Below, in pieces: positions 4,999 through 13,282 of a DNA stretch of 37,689 bases. Under the pieces are notes generated by a model, which did no database searches, had not been told where the DNA came from, and was given only the letters and a program-made list of their open reading frames with translations. The number at the start of each line of letters is the position of its first letter. Position 1 is the first letter of the stretch. The translations under genes and the position numbers were made by a program. The DNA comes from Desulfurococcales archaeon (GTDB taxonomy: Archaea > Thermoproteota > Thermoprotei_A > Sulfolobales > Acidilobaceae). The stretch spans positions 1 to 37,689 of the forward strand of contig WAKG01000015.1 in the NCBI GenBank assembly GCA_015523445.1, in the 5' to 3' direction.

Positions 4999-5727
4999 AT
5001 GACTAGGCTATTGTTCCAGGAGGATAGTTATCTGAGGGAGTTTGAGGCTACCGTGTCTAGGATTGAGAGGGACATAGTGTTTCTGGATAGGACGGCATTC
5101 CATCCAACACCCTATGGTGGTCTTGATACTGATACGGGTGTGTTGGAGTCGGGCCGGGGCAGGGCTAGAGTGCTGGAGGCTAGGGTTGTGGGGGATGAGG
5201 TTGGCCATGTGGTAGATGATCCTAGCGTATTCGCTGTGGGGGATCGGGTCAGGGGTGTGATAGACTGGGATAGGAGGTACAGTATGATGAAGCTCCACAC
5301 GGCTAGCCACATACTGGCCTCGGTGTTGTACGAGAGGCATGGTGCAATGGTTACGGGTGGGCATATAACATGGGAGTATGCTAGGGACGACTTCAGCATA
5401 GAGTCGAGCGGGTGGAAGAGGATCATAGAGGATGCGGTGGAGGAGACTAACAGGATAATAGCCAGGTGCCTGGAGGTCAGGGTGTACTGGCTGCCCAGGA
5501 GGGAGGCCCTCAAGATACCTGGCCTCGTGAAGCTTGCAGACAAGATGCCGCCCGAGGTTGAGAGGGTTAGGATAGTGGAGATACCCGGGGTTGATATACA
5601 GGCCGATGGGGGGCCGCATGTGAGGAACACCTGCGAGATCGGCGGGATCAGGATATTCAAGTTCGAGAGCAAGGGGAGGAGGCGGAGGAGGGTCTACTAC
5701 ACCCTAGCCCAGCCCCGGCCAGGGTAG
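4999..5727 (+). CDS. AlaX-type alanyl-tRNA editing protein
   Basis: Free-standing homologue of the AlaRS editing domain, which hydrolyses Ser- or Gly-tRNA(Ala) in trans. Its length (242 residues) fits the AlaX-M/-L class. The zinc site shows HTASH (HxxxH, about residues 96-100) and, near the C-terminus, DIQADGGPHVRNTCEIGG, which corresponds to the usual QxCGGTHV motif. Here Asp stands where the Cys ligand is normally found, while the His is kept. The start is TTG 4990, TTG 4996 or ATG 4999. I chose the ATG because the protein then begins MTRLLFQEDSYLREFEA, as in relatives, with AAGGG at 4984-4988 upstream. The C-terminus is strongly basic (KGRRRRRV). The ribosomal operon promoter follows immediately. 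Confidence 0.88.
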   Translation: MTRLLFQEDSYLREFEATVSRIERDIVFLDRTAFHPTPYGGLDTDTGVLESGRGRARVLEARVVGDEVGHVVDDPSVFAVGDRVRGVIDWDRRYSMMKLHTASHILASVLYERHGAMVTGGHITWEYARDDFSIESSGWKRIIEDAVEETNRIIARCLEVRVYWLPRREALKIPGLVKLADKMPPEVERVRIVEIPGVDIQADGGPHVRNTCEIGGIRIFKFESKGRRRRRVYYTLAQPRPG

Positions 5728-5728
5728 T

Positions 5729-5737
5729 CTTTTAAAC
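5729..5737 (+). promoter_or_regulatory. TATA box of the S19-S8 ribosomal operon
   Basis: CTTTTAAAC immediately follows the AlaX stop and precedes the rps19 start by about 52-60 nt. It is the only strong TATA motif ahead of twelve tightly packed genes, so it probably drives them all. Confidence 0.65.
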
Positions 5738-5788
5738 GGATAGAGTTAAGAGGATAGGCGGGAGTTCACGCTACAGGGGGAGGACTGC

Positions 5789-6223
5789 TTGGCAATGGAG
5801 ATACCGCCGGAGTGGAAGAAGTTCAGGTACAGGGGTAGGAGCCTAGAGGAGCTAATGGAGATGCCGCTAGACGAGCTAGTCCAGCTACTCCCGTCGAGGC
5901 AGAGGAGGAGCCTCCTCCGGGGCTTCACGCCGGCGCAGAAGAAGCTACTCCTCAAGATAAGGAAGGTTAAGAAGAGGATGCAGGAGGGCAAGCTGAAGAG
6001 GCCGCCAGTCATAAGGACCCACGTGAGGGACCTAGTGATACTGCCTGAGATGGTAGGCCTCACAATAGCAGTCTACAACGGGAAGGAGTTCGTCCCCGTC
6101 AGGATAGTCCCGGCTATGATAGGCCACTACCTAGGAGAGTTCAGCCACACCACCAAGATAGTCCAGCACGGCGAGCCGGGACTCAAGGCGACTAGGAGCA
6201 GCCTGCACGTTGCATCCAAGTAG
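5789..6223 (+). CDS. rps19: 30S ribosomal protein S19 (uS19)
   Basis: Small-subunit head protein. Archaeal-type S19 of 144 residues with the N-terminal extension ([19 protein letters not shown]) and the signature block [25 protein letters not shown] at about residues 97-121, ending [17 protein letters not shown]. The start is TTG 5789 (5 nt after GGAGG) or ATG 5795 (11 nt after). It is the first gene of the operon, whereas in most archaea it follows L2. Nine nt separate it from rpl22. Confidence 0.97.
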   Translation: MAMEIPPEWKKFRYRGRSLEELMEMPLDELVQLLPSRQRRSLLRGFTPAQKKLLLKIRKVKKRMQEGKLKRPPVIRTHVRDLVILPEMVGLTIAVYNGKEFVPVRIVPAMIGHYLGEFSHTTKIVQHGEPGLKATRSSLHVASK

Positions 6224-6232
6224 AGGTGAGCA

Positions 6233-6709
6233 GTGGTGCCCAGGTGGAGCTATAGCTACAAGGTGAGGGACGAGTCTAACATAGCCAAGGCAATGGTGTG
6301 GGACGCCCCTGTGCACGTGAAGGTGATGAGGGAGGTAGCTGAGGCCATAAAAGGGATGAGGGTAGACGAGGCCAAGAGGTTCCTAGAGGCAGTTATAGAG
6401 AAGAAGGAGGCAGTCCCGTTCAGGAGGGCCCACGGCAAGCAGGCCCACCGGAGGGGGCTAGGGGCAAAGTGGGGCTGGCCAGCGGGCAGGTACCCGGTAA
6501 AGGCAGCTAAGATAATGCTCAGGCTCCTAAACAACGTGGAGAACAATGCGGAGAATAAGGGTCTAGAGGTGGAGAAGCTCAGGATAATCCATGTTGGGGT
6601 CCACAAAGGCCTCACCTTCAAGAGGTGGATGCCCCGGGCCTACGGCAGGGCATCCCCCAAGAACAAGACCCATAGCCATGTGGAGATAATCGTGGCCCAG
6701 GAGGGGTGA
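6233..6709 (+). CDS. rpl22: 50S ribosomal protein L22 (uL22)
   Basis: Large-subunit protein that lines the exit tunnel. It has 158 residues, normal for archaeal L22. Recognisable parts are the N-terminal WSYSYKV, the FRRAHGKQAHRRGLGAKWGW loop and the C-terminal FKRWMPRAYGRASPKNKTHSHVEI block, which is the conserved tunnel hairpin region. GTG 6233 (or 6236) follows GAGGTGA. Six nt lie between its stop and rps3. Confidence 0.97.
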   Translation: MVPRWSYSYKVRDESNIAKAMVWDAPVHVKVMREVAEAIKGMRVDEAKRFLEAVIEKKEAVPFRRAHGKQAHRRGLGAKWGWPAGRYPVKAAKIMLRLLNNVENNAENKGLEVEKLRIIHVGVHKGLTFKRWMPRAYGRASPKNKTHSHVEIIVAQEG

Positions 6710-6715
6710 TGACGG

Positions 6716-7420
6716 GTGTCTAGGATAAAGAAGATGTTCCTGAAGCAGTCAATCCTCAAGGCAAAGGTGGACGAGTACCTGGCCCAGAACTTCTACGAGG
6801 CCGGGTACAGTGGTGCGTTCATAATACAGTCGGGCCTGGGGACGAGAGTTCACATCTACGCCGAGAGGCCAGCCCTAATAATTGGTAGGCGGGGTGCAAC
6901 GGTTAGAAGGCTCCAGGATATACTGAGCACAGTCTTCGACCTCGAGAATCCCCAGATAACTGTGAGCCAGCCAGACAATCCAGAGCTAGACGCTAGGATA
7001 CAAGCCTTCAGGATAGCAAGGTCAATAGAGAGGGGATACCACTTCAGGAGGGTAGCCTTCGCCGCCCTAAGGAGGATAATGAACAATGGCGCGGTAGGCG
7101 TGGAGGTAACTATAAGCGGGAAGCTGACGAGTGAGAGGGCCAGGTTCGAGAAGTACAAGGCGGGGAAGGTCTACAAGGCTGGCCAGGTCGTGGATGAGCT
7201 GGTGGACAGGGCAGTAGCGCACGCGAAGCTGCCTAAGGGGATCATAGGTGTAGAGGTCATAATAGTGAAGCCAGGGGTCACGCCGGATTATATAAGGATA
7301 AAGAGCCCCGAGGAGGTCAGGGGCTTCATAGAGTCCCTAAGAGAGGAGATGCTGGAGGAGTCCCTGCCGGAGGAGCTAAAGGAGATGATAGAGGAGGTGC
7401 AGGAGGGTGGCGAAGCATAA
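6716..7420 (+). CDS. rps3: 30S ribosomal protein S3 (uS3)
   Basis: Binds mRNA at the entry channel of the small subunit. It has 234 residues with a KH domain (PALIIGRRGATVRRLQDIL, GxxG = GRRG, about residues 52-70) and the C-terminal block GVEVTISGKLTSERARFEKY. The acidic C-terminal tail (EELKEMIEEVQEGGEA) is typical of archaea. The GTG start follows GAGGGGTGATGA. Its last 14 nt overlap the start of rpl29, suggesting translational coupling. Confidence 0.97.
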   Translation: MSRIKKMFLKQSILKAKVDEYLAQNFYEAGYSGAFIIQSGLGTRVHIYAERPALIIGRRGATVRRLQDILSTVFDLENPQITVSQPDNPELDARIQAFRIARSIERGYHFRRVAFAALRRIMNNGAVGVEVTISGKLTSERARFEKYKAGKVYKAGQVVDELVDRAVAHAKLPKGIIGVEVIIVKPGVTPDYIRIKSPEEVRGFIESLREEMLEESLPEELKEMIEEVQEGGEA

Positions 7421-7619
7421 GGTCAAGGCGAAAGAGCTAAGGGAGATGAGTAGAGAGGAGAGGGAGAAGCTACTCCAAGAATTCCGCTCGGAGCTAGTAA
7501 TACTAAGGCATAAGGCTGCCGTAGGAGGCCTAGAGAGCCCTGGAAGGCTCAGGGAGCTGAGGAAGAATATTGCTAGGATACTAACAATAAACAGGGAGGA
7601 AGAGCTGGGTAGAAAGTGA
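7407..7619 (+). CDS. rpl29: 50S ribosomal protein L29 (uL29)
   Basis: Small helical large-subunit protein (70 residues) near the exit tunnel. It shows the two-helix pattern and the motif LREMSREEREKLLQEFRSEL, followed by SPGRLRELRKNIARILTI, the conserved second helix. The GTG start lies inside the end of rps3; the ribosome binding site is GGAGGTG inside that gene. The stop overlaps the next gene by 4 nt (GTGA). Confidence 0.95.
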   Translation: MAKHKVKAKELREMSREEREKLLQEFRSELVILRHKAAVGGLESPGRLRELRKNIARILTINREEELGRK

Positions 7620-7897
7620 GGATCACTAGGAGAAACCTGGCGAACCACCCCCTCATAGGCCTGAAGGCTAAGATCCTCTCCTACCCGGATCCCACGATAA
7701 GAGGAGTAGAGGGGGTTATAGTAGGGGATAACAGGAGAACCCTAGTAATAGATACGGGCCGGCGCGAGGTCCTAATCCTCAAGGTCCATGTGGTCCTCCT
7801 GATAGAGATTCCTGGAGGGAAATGGGTCAGAGTGAAGGGAGAGTTATTAACCGGTACCCCGCCGGATCGGGCTAAGAGGATACTGAGAGGTAGGTAG
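7616..7897 (+). CDS. rnp1: ribonuclease P protein component 1 (Rpp29/Pop4)
   Basis: Protein subunit of archaeal RNase P, which removes 5' leaders from pre-tRNA. It has 93 residues with the Sm-like barrel expected of Rpp29: the N-terminal NLANHPLIGLKAKIL, then GVEGVIVGDNRRTLVIDTG and the RVKGELLTGTPPDRAKRIL C-terminus, which matches the family's GxxLxxRPExR-like end. It lies between rpl29 and rps17, its usual place in archaeal ribosomal operons. GTG start with a 4-nt overlap. Confidence 0.93.
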   Translation: MRITRRNLANHPLIGLKAKILSYPDPTIRGVEGVIVGDNRRTLVIDTGRREVLILKVHVVLLIEIPGGKWVRVKGELLTGTPPDRAKRILRGR

Positions 7898-7900
7898 GCG

Positions 7901-8248
7901 GTGCCAGCCCTAAAAGAGGTGAAAAACCTCAAGATACCCGGCGTGAAGCCGCCGGAGGAGAAGTGTAGCGACCCGAACTGCCCCTGGCACGGGACGCTCA
8001 AAGTTAGGGGCGTCATAATGGAGGGTGTAGTAGACAAGGCTAGGGCGAGGAGGATGGTAGTGGTAAGGCACGACTACCTATACTACGACCGGAAGTATAA
8101 GAGGTACGAGAAGAGGAGCAAGAGGATACACGCCCACCTCCCAGACTGCATAAAAGTCTCAGAGGGAGACATGGTCGTGGTGGGCGAGACTAGGCCCATA
8201 TCTAAGACGGTTAAATTCGTCGTGCTAGGAGTAAAGAGGAGGGTGTAA
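7901..8248 (+). CDS. rps17: 30S ribosomal protein S17 (uS17)
   Basis: Archaeal S17 of 115 residues, an OB-fold protein binding 16S rRNA. It has the archaeal/eukaryotic N-terminus with CSDPNCPWHG (about residues 23-32), GVIMEGVVDKARARRMVVV (first strand pair) and RIHAHLPDCIKVSEGDMVVV, the S17 signature region, then GETRPISKTVKFVVLG. The GTG start is 3 nt after the rnp1 stop. Confidence 0.97.
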   Translation: MPALKEVKNLKIPGVKPPEEKCSDPNCPWHGTLKVRGVIMEGVVDKARARRMVVVRHDYLYYDRKYKRYEKRSKRIHAHLPDCIKVSEGDMVVVGETRPISKTVKFVVLGVKRRV

Positions 8249-8252
8249 TAGG

Positions 8253-8675
8253 ATGCCAAAGAAGAAGAAGTACGGGGCAGTACTATCCAGGTTTGGAGTA
8301 AACAGGGGCCTACAAGTAGGCTCCTACGTCCCCGTAGCAGACAATAGTGGGGCAAAAGAGGTCATGATAATCAACGTCCCCCTATTCAAGACGAGGCTGA
8401 GACAGCTACCAGCAGCAGGAGTAGGAGACCTTGTAGTGGTAACAGTGAAGAAGGGGACACCCCAGGTGAGGAGGCAGGTCATGTACGCAGTGGTGATAAG
8501 GCAGAGGCGCCCATTCAGGAGGAGCGACGGCACATGGGTATCGTTCGAGGACAACGCTGTGGTTATAGTAAACCAGGACGGCACTCCTAGGGGGAGCGAG
8601 ATCAGGGGCCCCGTAGCTAGGGAGGCAGCAGATAGGTGGCCGAGGATAGCTAAGCTAGCCACAATAATAATATGA
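8253..8675 (+). CDS. rpl14: 50S ribosomal protein L14 (uL14)
   Basis: Interface protein of the large subunit. It has 140 residues with the L14 signature region around [15 protein letters not shown] (about 30-44), then [39 protein letters not shown] and [18 protein letters not shown]. The ATG start (8253) follows the rps17 stop by 4 nt. The operon context and length are typical of archaea. Confidence 0.97.
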   Translation: MPKKKKYGAVLSRFGVNRGLQVGSYVPVADNSGAKEVMIINVPLFKTRLRQLPAAGVGDLVVVTVKKGTPQVRRQVMYAVVIRQRRPFRRSDGTWVSFEDNAVVIVNQDGTPRGSEIRGPVAREAADRWPRIAKLATIII

Positions 8676-8688
8676 GGGGGGACTGGTC

Positions 8689-9090
8689 ATGGCGAGGCTA
8701 ACACTGAGCAGGCAGCCCAGGAGGCAGAGGAAGGCCTACTACAGGGCCCCCCTTCATAGGAGGCAGAAGCTTGTCACCGCAACCCTAAGCAGGGAGCTGA
8801 GGGAGAAGTACGGGGTGAGGAACCTACCCGTAAGGAAGGGGGACAAGGTCAGGATTATGAGGGGCGAATTCAAGGGCCACGAGGGCGAGGTTGTCGAGGT
8901 GGACCTGAAGAAGTATGTGATATATGTGGATGGAGTAACCATAAAGAAGGCAGACGGCACACCCGTCTTCAGGCCCATACATCCCTCCAACGTCATGATA
9001 GTACAACTGAAGCTAGACGACAAGTGGAGGCAGAAGCTTATAGAGCGCAGGGGAGGCAAGAAGGAGGAGGCTGAGGAGGCTGGCGAGTAA
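8689..9090 (+). CDS. rpl24: 50S ribosomal protein L24 (uL24)
   Basis: Assembly-initiating large-subunit protein. It has 133 residues: an N-terminal archaeal segment [19 protein letters not shown], a KOW motif [20 protein letters not shown] (about residues 49-68), and [17 protein letters not shown]. The highly charged C-terminus ([12 protein letters not shown]) is common in archaea. ATG start with GGGGGGACTGGTC upstream. Its stop codon overlaps the rps4e ATG by one base. Confidence 0.97.
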   Translation: MARLTLSRQPRRQRKAYYRAPLHRRQKLVTATLSRELREKYGVRNLPVRKGDKVRIMRGEFKGHEGEVVEVDLKKYVIYVDGVTIKKADGTPVFRPIHPSNVMIVQLKLDDKWRQKLIERRGGKKEEAEEAGE

Positions 9091-9851
9091 TGGCAAGGAT
9101 GGGAGGACAGCGGAGGCTAAGGGCACTAGCAGCCCCCAAGTTCTGGCCTATACTCAGGAAGCACTACAAATGGACAGTCAAGCCAAGGCCAGGCCCCCAC
9201 CCTGCCGAGAGGAGCCTACCACTACTACTCATAGTCAGGAACGTCCTAGGCTACGCCGAGACAGCGAGGGAGGCTAGGAAGCTGATAAGCGAGGGCCACT
9301 TCAGGGTAGACGGGAGGGTTAGGAAGGATTACAAGTATCCAGTCGGCTTCATGGATGTTATAGAGGTGGTCGATACAGGCGAGACATATAGGTTCCTCCC
9401 CTATCCAGTCAAGTACTTCAAGCTACACCCGATACCACGGGATGAGGCCCAGATAAAGCCTGTAAGGATAGAGAATAAGACTACAATTAGGGGAGGCCAT
9501 ATACAGCTCAACCTCCACGATGGAAGGAATATATTAGTCAGGGTCAAGGACCCGAGAAACCCGGTGGAGGATATCTACAAGACGATGGACACCCTAGTCA
9601 TCACCCTGCCAGGACAAGAGGTTAGGGATCATCTAAGGTTCAGCGAGGGGATGCTATCCATAATTATTGGAGGCAGGAACGTGGGTAGGGTAGGCAAGAT
9701 CGTCTCGGTACAGAGAGGATGGGGTAGGAAAAGGAGTATAGTAACCATAGAGGATGCCACGGGCAACCTGTTCCAGACAAGCCTAGACTACATACTAGTT
9801 ATAGGCTCGGAGAAGCCGGTCATCTCATTACCGGAGGGTGCATGGAAGTGA
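9090..9851 (+). CDS. rps4e: 30S ribosomal protein S4e
   Basis: Small-subunit protein specific to archaea and eukaryotes. It has 253 residues: an N-terminal basic segment ([17 protein letters not shown]), an S4-like RNA-binding domain ([20 protein letters not shown], about residues 51-70), a central block with [15 protein letters not shown], and a KOW motif ([20 protein letters not shown]). It is in its standard archaeal place between L24 and L5 and overlaps rpl5 by 10 nt. Confidence 0.97.
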   Translation: MARMGGQRRLRALAAPKFWPILRKHYKWTVKPRPGPHPAERSLPLLLIVRNVLGYAETAREARKLISEGHFRVDGRVRKDYKYPVGFMDVIEVVDTGETYRFLPYPVKYFKLHPIPRDEAQIKPVRIENKTTIRGGHIQLNLHDGRNILVRVKDPRNPVEDIYKTMDTLVITLPGQEVRDHLRFSEGMLSIIIGGRNVGRVGKIVSVQRGWGRKRSIVTIEDATGNLFQTSLDYILVIGSEKPVISLPEGAWK

Positions 9852-10411
9852 GCCTGCCTATACCACCCGAGGAGGTATCCAGAATACTAGATGACTGGAA
9901 TAAGAATCCTATGAGGAAGCCTAGGATAGCTAAGGTAACAGTGAATATTGGTATAGGGTACAGCGGGGATAGGCTGCAAAACGCTGCTAGGGTTCTAGAG
10001 GAGCTCACGGGCCAGAAGCCGTCATTCAGGAAGGCAAAGAGGACCATAAGGGCGTTCGGGGTCAGGAGGGGTGAGAACATTGCAGTCATGGTTACGTTGA
10101 GGGGTGAGAGGGCTACTGAGTTCCTGAAGAAGGCCCTCGAGGCCGTAGGCCATAGGCTGAAGGCGTCCAGCATAGACGAGCATGGCAACATAGCGTTTGG
10201 AATAGAGGAGCACATCCTAATACCAGGGGTTAAGTATGACCCTGAAGTCGGGATTCTGGGCATGGATGTAGCTATAACAATAGAGAGGCCAGGCCACAGG
10301 ATAGTTAGGAGGAAGAGGCAGAGAAAGACACACATACCCAGGAGGCACAGGGTCACGAGGGAGGAGACCATGATACTATTAAACCAGCTATTCGGAGTAC
10401 GCTTCATATAA
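9842..10411 (+). CDS. rpl5: 50S ribosomal protein L5 (uL5)
   Basis: Binds 5S rRNA in the central protuberance. It has 189 residues with the L5 blocks [40 protein letters not shown] and the C-terminal [20 protein letters not shown], including the archaeal extension [20 protein letters not shown] 9842 lies within the end of rps4e behind GGAGG, a translationally coupled overlap. Confidence 0.97.
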   Translation: MEVSLPIPPEEVSRILDDWNKNPMRKPRIAKVTVNIGIGYSGDRLQNAARVLEELTGQKPSFRKAKRTIRAFGVRRGENIAVMVTLRGERATEFLKKALEAVGHRLKASSIDEHGNIAFGIEEHILIPGVKYDPEVGILGMDVAITIERPGHRIVRRKRQRKTHIPRRHRVTREETMILLNQLFGVRFI

Positions 10412-10428
10412 CGGAGGTGGCAACAGGG

Positions 10429-10593
10429 ATGGGGAAGTTCAGGCCCATAAAGCCCAAGAGGATGGGTAGGGGAGCCCAGCGCTGCATGAGGTGTGGCACA
10501 AGGGATGCTGTGATACAGAAGTACGGCATATACCTATGCCGGCAGTGCTTCAGGGAGGTAGCGCCACTACTAGGATTCAGGAAGTATAGGTGA
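10429..10593 (+). CDS. rps14: 30S ribosomal protein S14 (uS14), zinc form
   Basis: A 54-residue protein found by direct translation. It begins [13 protein letters not shown] and contains two CxxC pairs, CMRC (residues 19-22) and CRQC (37-40), which bind zinc in the archaeal/eukaryotic S14 type, and ends [11 protein letters not shown] 10429 follows GGAGGTG (10413-10419); an in-frame GTG at 10417 overlaps that site and is less likely. The gene lies between rpl5 and rps8, its normal place. Confidence 0.96.
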   Translation: MGKFRPIKPKRMGRGAQRCMRCGTRDAVIQKYGIYLCRQCFREVAPLLGFRKYR

Positions 10594-10599
10594 GGAGCT

Positions 10600-11001
10600 A
10601 TGACCATGCAGGACACGCTGGCCAACGCCCTAGCAACGCTACAGAACGCTGAGATGAGGGGTAGGACTGAGACAGTGATAATGCCAGCCTCGAAGCTTAT
10701 AGCAGCCGTGCTCAGAGTGCTCCAGAGGGAAGGCTACATAGGCGAGTTCGAGTATATAGACGATGGTAGGTGGGGCAAGTTCCGGGTACAGCTCCTCGGC
10801 AGGATAAACAAGGTGGGGGTGGTCAAGCCAAGGGTATCGGTAAGCTATAGGGAGCTAACCAGGCTACCCGAGTCTCTTAAGAAGTACCTGGCAAGCAGGG
10901 ACATAGGAGTCCTCATAATATCCACAAGCCAAGGTGTAATGACCCATAGGGAGGCTATGGAGAAGAGGATAGGGGGAGTAGTTATAGCATACGTCTACTA
11001 G
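10600..11001 (+). CDS. rps8: 30S ribosomal protein S8 (uS8)
   Basis: Assembly protein of the small-subunit platform. It has 133 residues with the N-terminal [17 protein letters not shown], the central [19 protein letters not shown], and the C-terminal S8 signature [20 protein letters not shown] 10600 or 10606 (MQDTLAN) are both possible. This is the last gene of the operon: the next gene is on the opposite strand 2 nt away, so L6 and the other usual followers are missing here. Confidence 0.97.
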   Translation: MTMQDTLANALATLQNAEMRGRTETVIMPASKLIAAVLRVLQREGYIGEFEYIDDGRWGKFRVQLLGRINKVGVVKPRVSVSYRELTRLPESLKKYLASRDIGVLIISTSQGVMTHREAMEKRIGGVVIAYVY

Positions 11002-11003
11002 AC

Positions 11004-11837
11004 TTATACAACCTCCATTCTAACCTCTGGCAGAAGACCCCTATCACGGGACATCCTATACAACACTCTATGGGCCTCCAAGCCGTCCTCGCCCATATCA
11101 ATAGTCCTATCATTTACATACATAGTTATGAACTTCTCGAGCAGGGAAAGGTCCTTAACCCTAGAGTACCTAGAGGCGAATGATATAGCCTCACCCTTAT
11201 GCTCATAGGAGTACCGTATACTCTCAACCAGAGCCCTCCTGAAGGCCTCAGCGGCATCTCTGCCATGAGACATGCTGAAGAGATCCACGCCTAGCGGCAT
11301 AGGCAGCCCGCCAGTCTCCCTGCTCCACCATTCCCATAGGTCTAAGACTAGGTCCAGCCCCCTACTTGCATAGGTTATCTGCTCCTCGTGGATCAAGAGG
11401 CCAGCATCAGCCTCGCCACTCTCCACCATTCCCGGGACGAGGTCGAACCTGGTAAACACTGGCTGGAATATGTCTCCTATAGCAAGGCGGAGGAGAAGAT
11501 AGGCAGTGGTATACCTACCTGGAACCGCGACCCTAGCCCCCCTCAGGCTAGCCAGTCCTGGCTTTGAGACAACTACAGGCCCATAGCCCTCGCCCATGCT
11601 AGCCCCAGTCCTAAGTAGGTAGTACCTGTTGCTGACGTATGCGTATGCATGTGCACTGGCAGCAGTGGCGTCTATAGCCCTACCCTCCTCTATAATCCAC
11701 CTGTTGAGCGTCTCTATATCCTCAATAATATGATCTACTCCATCGAACCCCACAACCCTTACAGCCCCACTAACTATACCATAGAACATGAATGCATCGT
11801 CAGGGTCTGGAGTATGCGCTACGCTTAGCCTAGCCAA
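11004..11837 (-). CDS. MqnD-family protein (1,4-dihydroxy-6-naphthoate synthase-like)
   Basis: A 277-residue protein of the periplasmic-binding-protein-like fold without a signal peptide, so probably cytoplasmic. The N-terminus VAHTPDPDDAFMFYG is the MqnD signature (SPDPDDAFMFY). Other blocks are IEDIETLNRWI, AASAHAYAYV, GYGPVVVSK and ADAGLLIHEEQITYA, all matching the family. In bacteria MqnD cleaves cyclic de-hypoxanthine futalosine in menaquinone synthesis. No other mqn gene is in the window, so the role here could be quinone synthesis or another small-molecule reaction. TTG 11837 follows GGTGGG. It is convergent with rps8. Confidence 0.8.
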   Translation of the reverse strand: MARLSVAHTPDPDDAFMFYGIVSGAVRVVGFDGVDHIIEDIETLNRWIIEEGRAIDATAASAHAYAYVSNRYYLLRTGASMGEGYGPVVVSKPGLASLRGARVAVPGRYTTAYLLLRLAIGDIFQPVFTRFDLVPGMVESGEADAGLLIHEEQITYASRGLDLVLDLWEWWSRETGGLPMPLGVDLFSMSHGRDAAEAFRRALVESIRYSYEHKGEAISFASRYSRVKDLSLLEKFITMYVNDRTIDMGEDGLEAHRVLYRMSRDRGLLPEVRMEVV

Positions 11838-11891
11838 TCCAACCCACCAAGTAAACCCGGGATGGGAGTCAAGGGGGTATATGTATAGGGT

Positions 11892-12419
11892 TTAGCCCAC
11901 CTCGATAGGCCTTAACATAAGCATCCTCAACTGGGCCTCCCTAGCCCTCAACAGATCCACCTGGAGGATTACTGCCCCCATACCGGGTGCTCCATAGACG
12001 ACGACCCCGCCCTCGGGGCTACACGCTAATGCTGGCAGGGCTAAAAGGTCCTCTTCGCCATCTACTAGTAGCAGGGTGGGAGCCCGTAGCCTCAGTGCCC
12101 TGCACACGGCTTCAATAGCATCTACCGACACGGTGCCCCGGGGGTTAGAGATCTTGTATACCTCCATACCCATCCTAGACGCTCTATCGAGTAGTTCATT
12201 AGTAGTGGTTGTGAGATCCCTCCTAGTGAATCCGTCTATGGCAGCCAGTGTAGGTGTGAGGCCCGAGTCCAGGCATGTCCTAGTTACGATGTCACCTATA
12301 CATGATAGTGTGATGGGCTTTAGGTGTGCTAGTAGCTCATGTACTCTGCCCCGGTATATAGGGCCTCGGGGCCACTTGAAGTCTGGCCTGATCCTGGCGG
12401 GTAGGCTTAAGGCGATCAT
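11892..12419 (-). CDS. GTP-dependent dephospho-CoA kinase (DUF359 family)
   Basis: Catalyses the last step of archaeal coenzyme A synthesis with GTP as phosphate donor. It has 175 residues, the family's size. Recognised parts are the N-terminal P/R-rich segment, CIGDIVTRTCLDSGLTPTLA with AAIDGFTRR (the GDVVT and DGKT(K/R)R motifs of the family, about residues 40-67), VDGEEDLLALPAL and VVYGAPGMGAVILQVD near the C-terminus. It overlaps the spt4 stop by 4 nt and closes the rpo7-spt4-kinase unit, a neighbourhood common in archaea. Confidence 0.92.
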   Translation of the reverse strand: MIALSLPARIRPDFKWPRGPIYRGRVHELLAHLKPITLSCIGDIVTRTCLDSGLTPTLAAIDGFTRRDLTTTTNELLDRASRMGMEVYKISNPRGTVSVDAIEAVCRALRLRAPTLLLVDGEEDLLALPALACSPEGGVVVYGAPGMGAVILQVDLLRAREAQLRMLMLRPIEVG

Positions 12420-12637
12420 TTCCTCTTCACGATCCTGCCTGATACCTTGATTGCATACATGCCGGGCTTCTCTATCTCAAGCTCGCTTGCTAGGACAGAG
12501 TCAGTGCTTATAATAATGATCATTCCTTCCCAGTCCTCTGTGAAGCTCGTGGATTTACATACTGGACACACATTGGCATCCCTAGGAACCAGTGCGCCAC
12601 AGTTCCTGCAGGCCTTTAGCCTAGGCCTTCCTGCCAT
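12416..12637 (-). CDS. spt4: transcription elongation factor Spt4
   Basis: Small zinc protein that pairs with Spt5 (NusG) and stimulates RNA polymerase processivity. It has 73 residues with the zinc ribbon CRNCGALV (Cys 10 and 13) and CPVCKSTSF (Cys 24 and 27), then the characteristic DWEGMIIIIS segment and the basic end SGRIVKRK. ATG 12637 follows GAGGTGG. It lies 12 nt downstream of rpo7 and overlaps the next gene. Confidence 0.95.
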   Translation of the reverse strand: MAGRPRLKACRNCGALVPRDANVCPVCKSTSFTEDWEGMIIIISTDSVLASELEIEKPGMYAIKVSGRIVKRK

Positions 12638-12649
12638 CCTATATCCACC

Positions 12650-13207
12650 TCACTGTGTAGCCTCTGCCTCTAGCCACTCCTCCTTCCCTAGGTATGGCTG
12701 GCGCATAGTCATTCCTATCCTGAGCATCCTACCCCTCCTAGCTGTTCTGCTTATCTGAGTAATTCTAGCCCTAACTATGTCACCCACCTCAACTATCCTA
12801 CCCGTCTCCTCGCCCCTGAATCCTCTACGGTCAGGCAGATACTCTACTGGCTCATCCATGATCTGGTTCCTAAACACGAACCCGTCCAGCGGGCCTAGGC
12901 CCACAAATATGCCCTGCTCCCTAGCCTCCCTGACTACTCCTCTAACCACCTCTAAGAGTACAGGCTCGAAGCTGAGGACCTTATACTTCACAGGGAAGTA
13001 TATGTTAGGATCTCCGGGCAGGGGCACGATCACCCCGTCACCCGTAAGCTTAACCTCTATCACCGATACTATAACTCCGAGATCTGGGTCCACCTGGCCC
13101 TCAAGGTTCTCCCTCAGTATCTTAAGTATCTCAACCTCGAGGGAATCCTTGCTGATGCTTGATGGTGGTACTCCGATCCACTCCTCTACCTCGTAGACCA
13201 CGTACAA
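12650..13207 (-). CDS. rpo7: DNA-directed RNA polymerase subunit Rpo7 (E')
   Basis: Stalk subunit of archaeal RNA polymerase, partner of Rpo4. It has 185 residues: an N-terminal tip domain (IGVPPSS..ILRENLEGQVDPDLGVIVSV) and a C-terminal S1 domain (EVGDIVRARITQISRTARRG). TTG 13207 is preferred because GGGGG (13217-13221) lies 9 nt before it. An in-frame TTG at 13216 directly abuts that site. A minus-strand TATA box at 13256-13267 starts the rpo7-spt4-kinase unit. Confidence 0.95.
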   Translation of the reverse strand: MYVVYEVEEWIGVPPSSISKDSLEVEILKILRENLEGQVDPDLGVIVSVIEVKLTGDGVIVPLPGDPNIYFPVKYKVLSFEPVLLEVVRGVVREAREQGIFVGLGPLDGFVFRNQIMDEPVEYLPDRRGFRGEETGRIVEVGDIVRARITQISRTARRGRMLRIGMTMRQPYLGKEEWLEAEATQ

Positions 13208-13255
13208 TACTAGCAACCCCCAAGACAGGCTAAGATTCTGTGTGGGGAATAAATC

Positions 13256-13267
13256 CCTTTAAATACC
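13256..13267 (-). promoter_or_regulatory. TATA box of the rpo7-spt4-dephospho-CoA kinase unit
   Basis: On the minus strand GGTATTTAAAGG lies about 50 nt before the TTG start at 13207, leaving a leader of about 25 nt. Confidence 0.6.
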
Positions 13268-13282
13268 ATTTGCCCCCCGGGA

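Noticed and set aside
5008-5672. Long open frames antisense to AlaX
   Set aside because: Their composition mirrors the AGG-rich coding strand; no start signals and no protein family.
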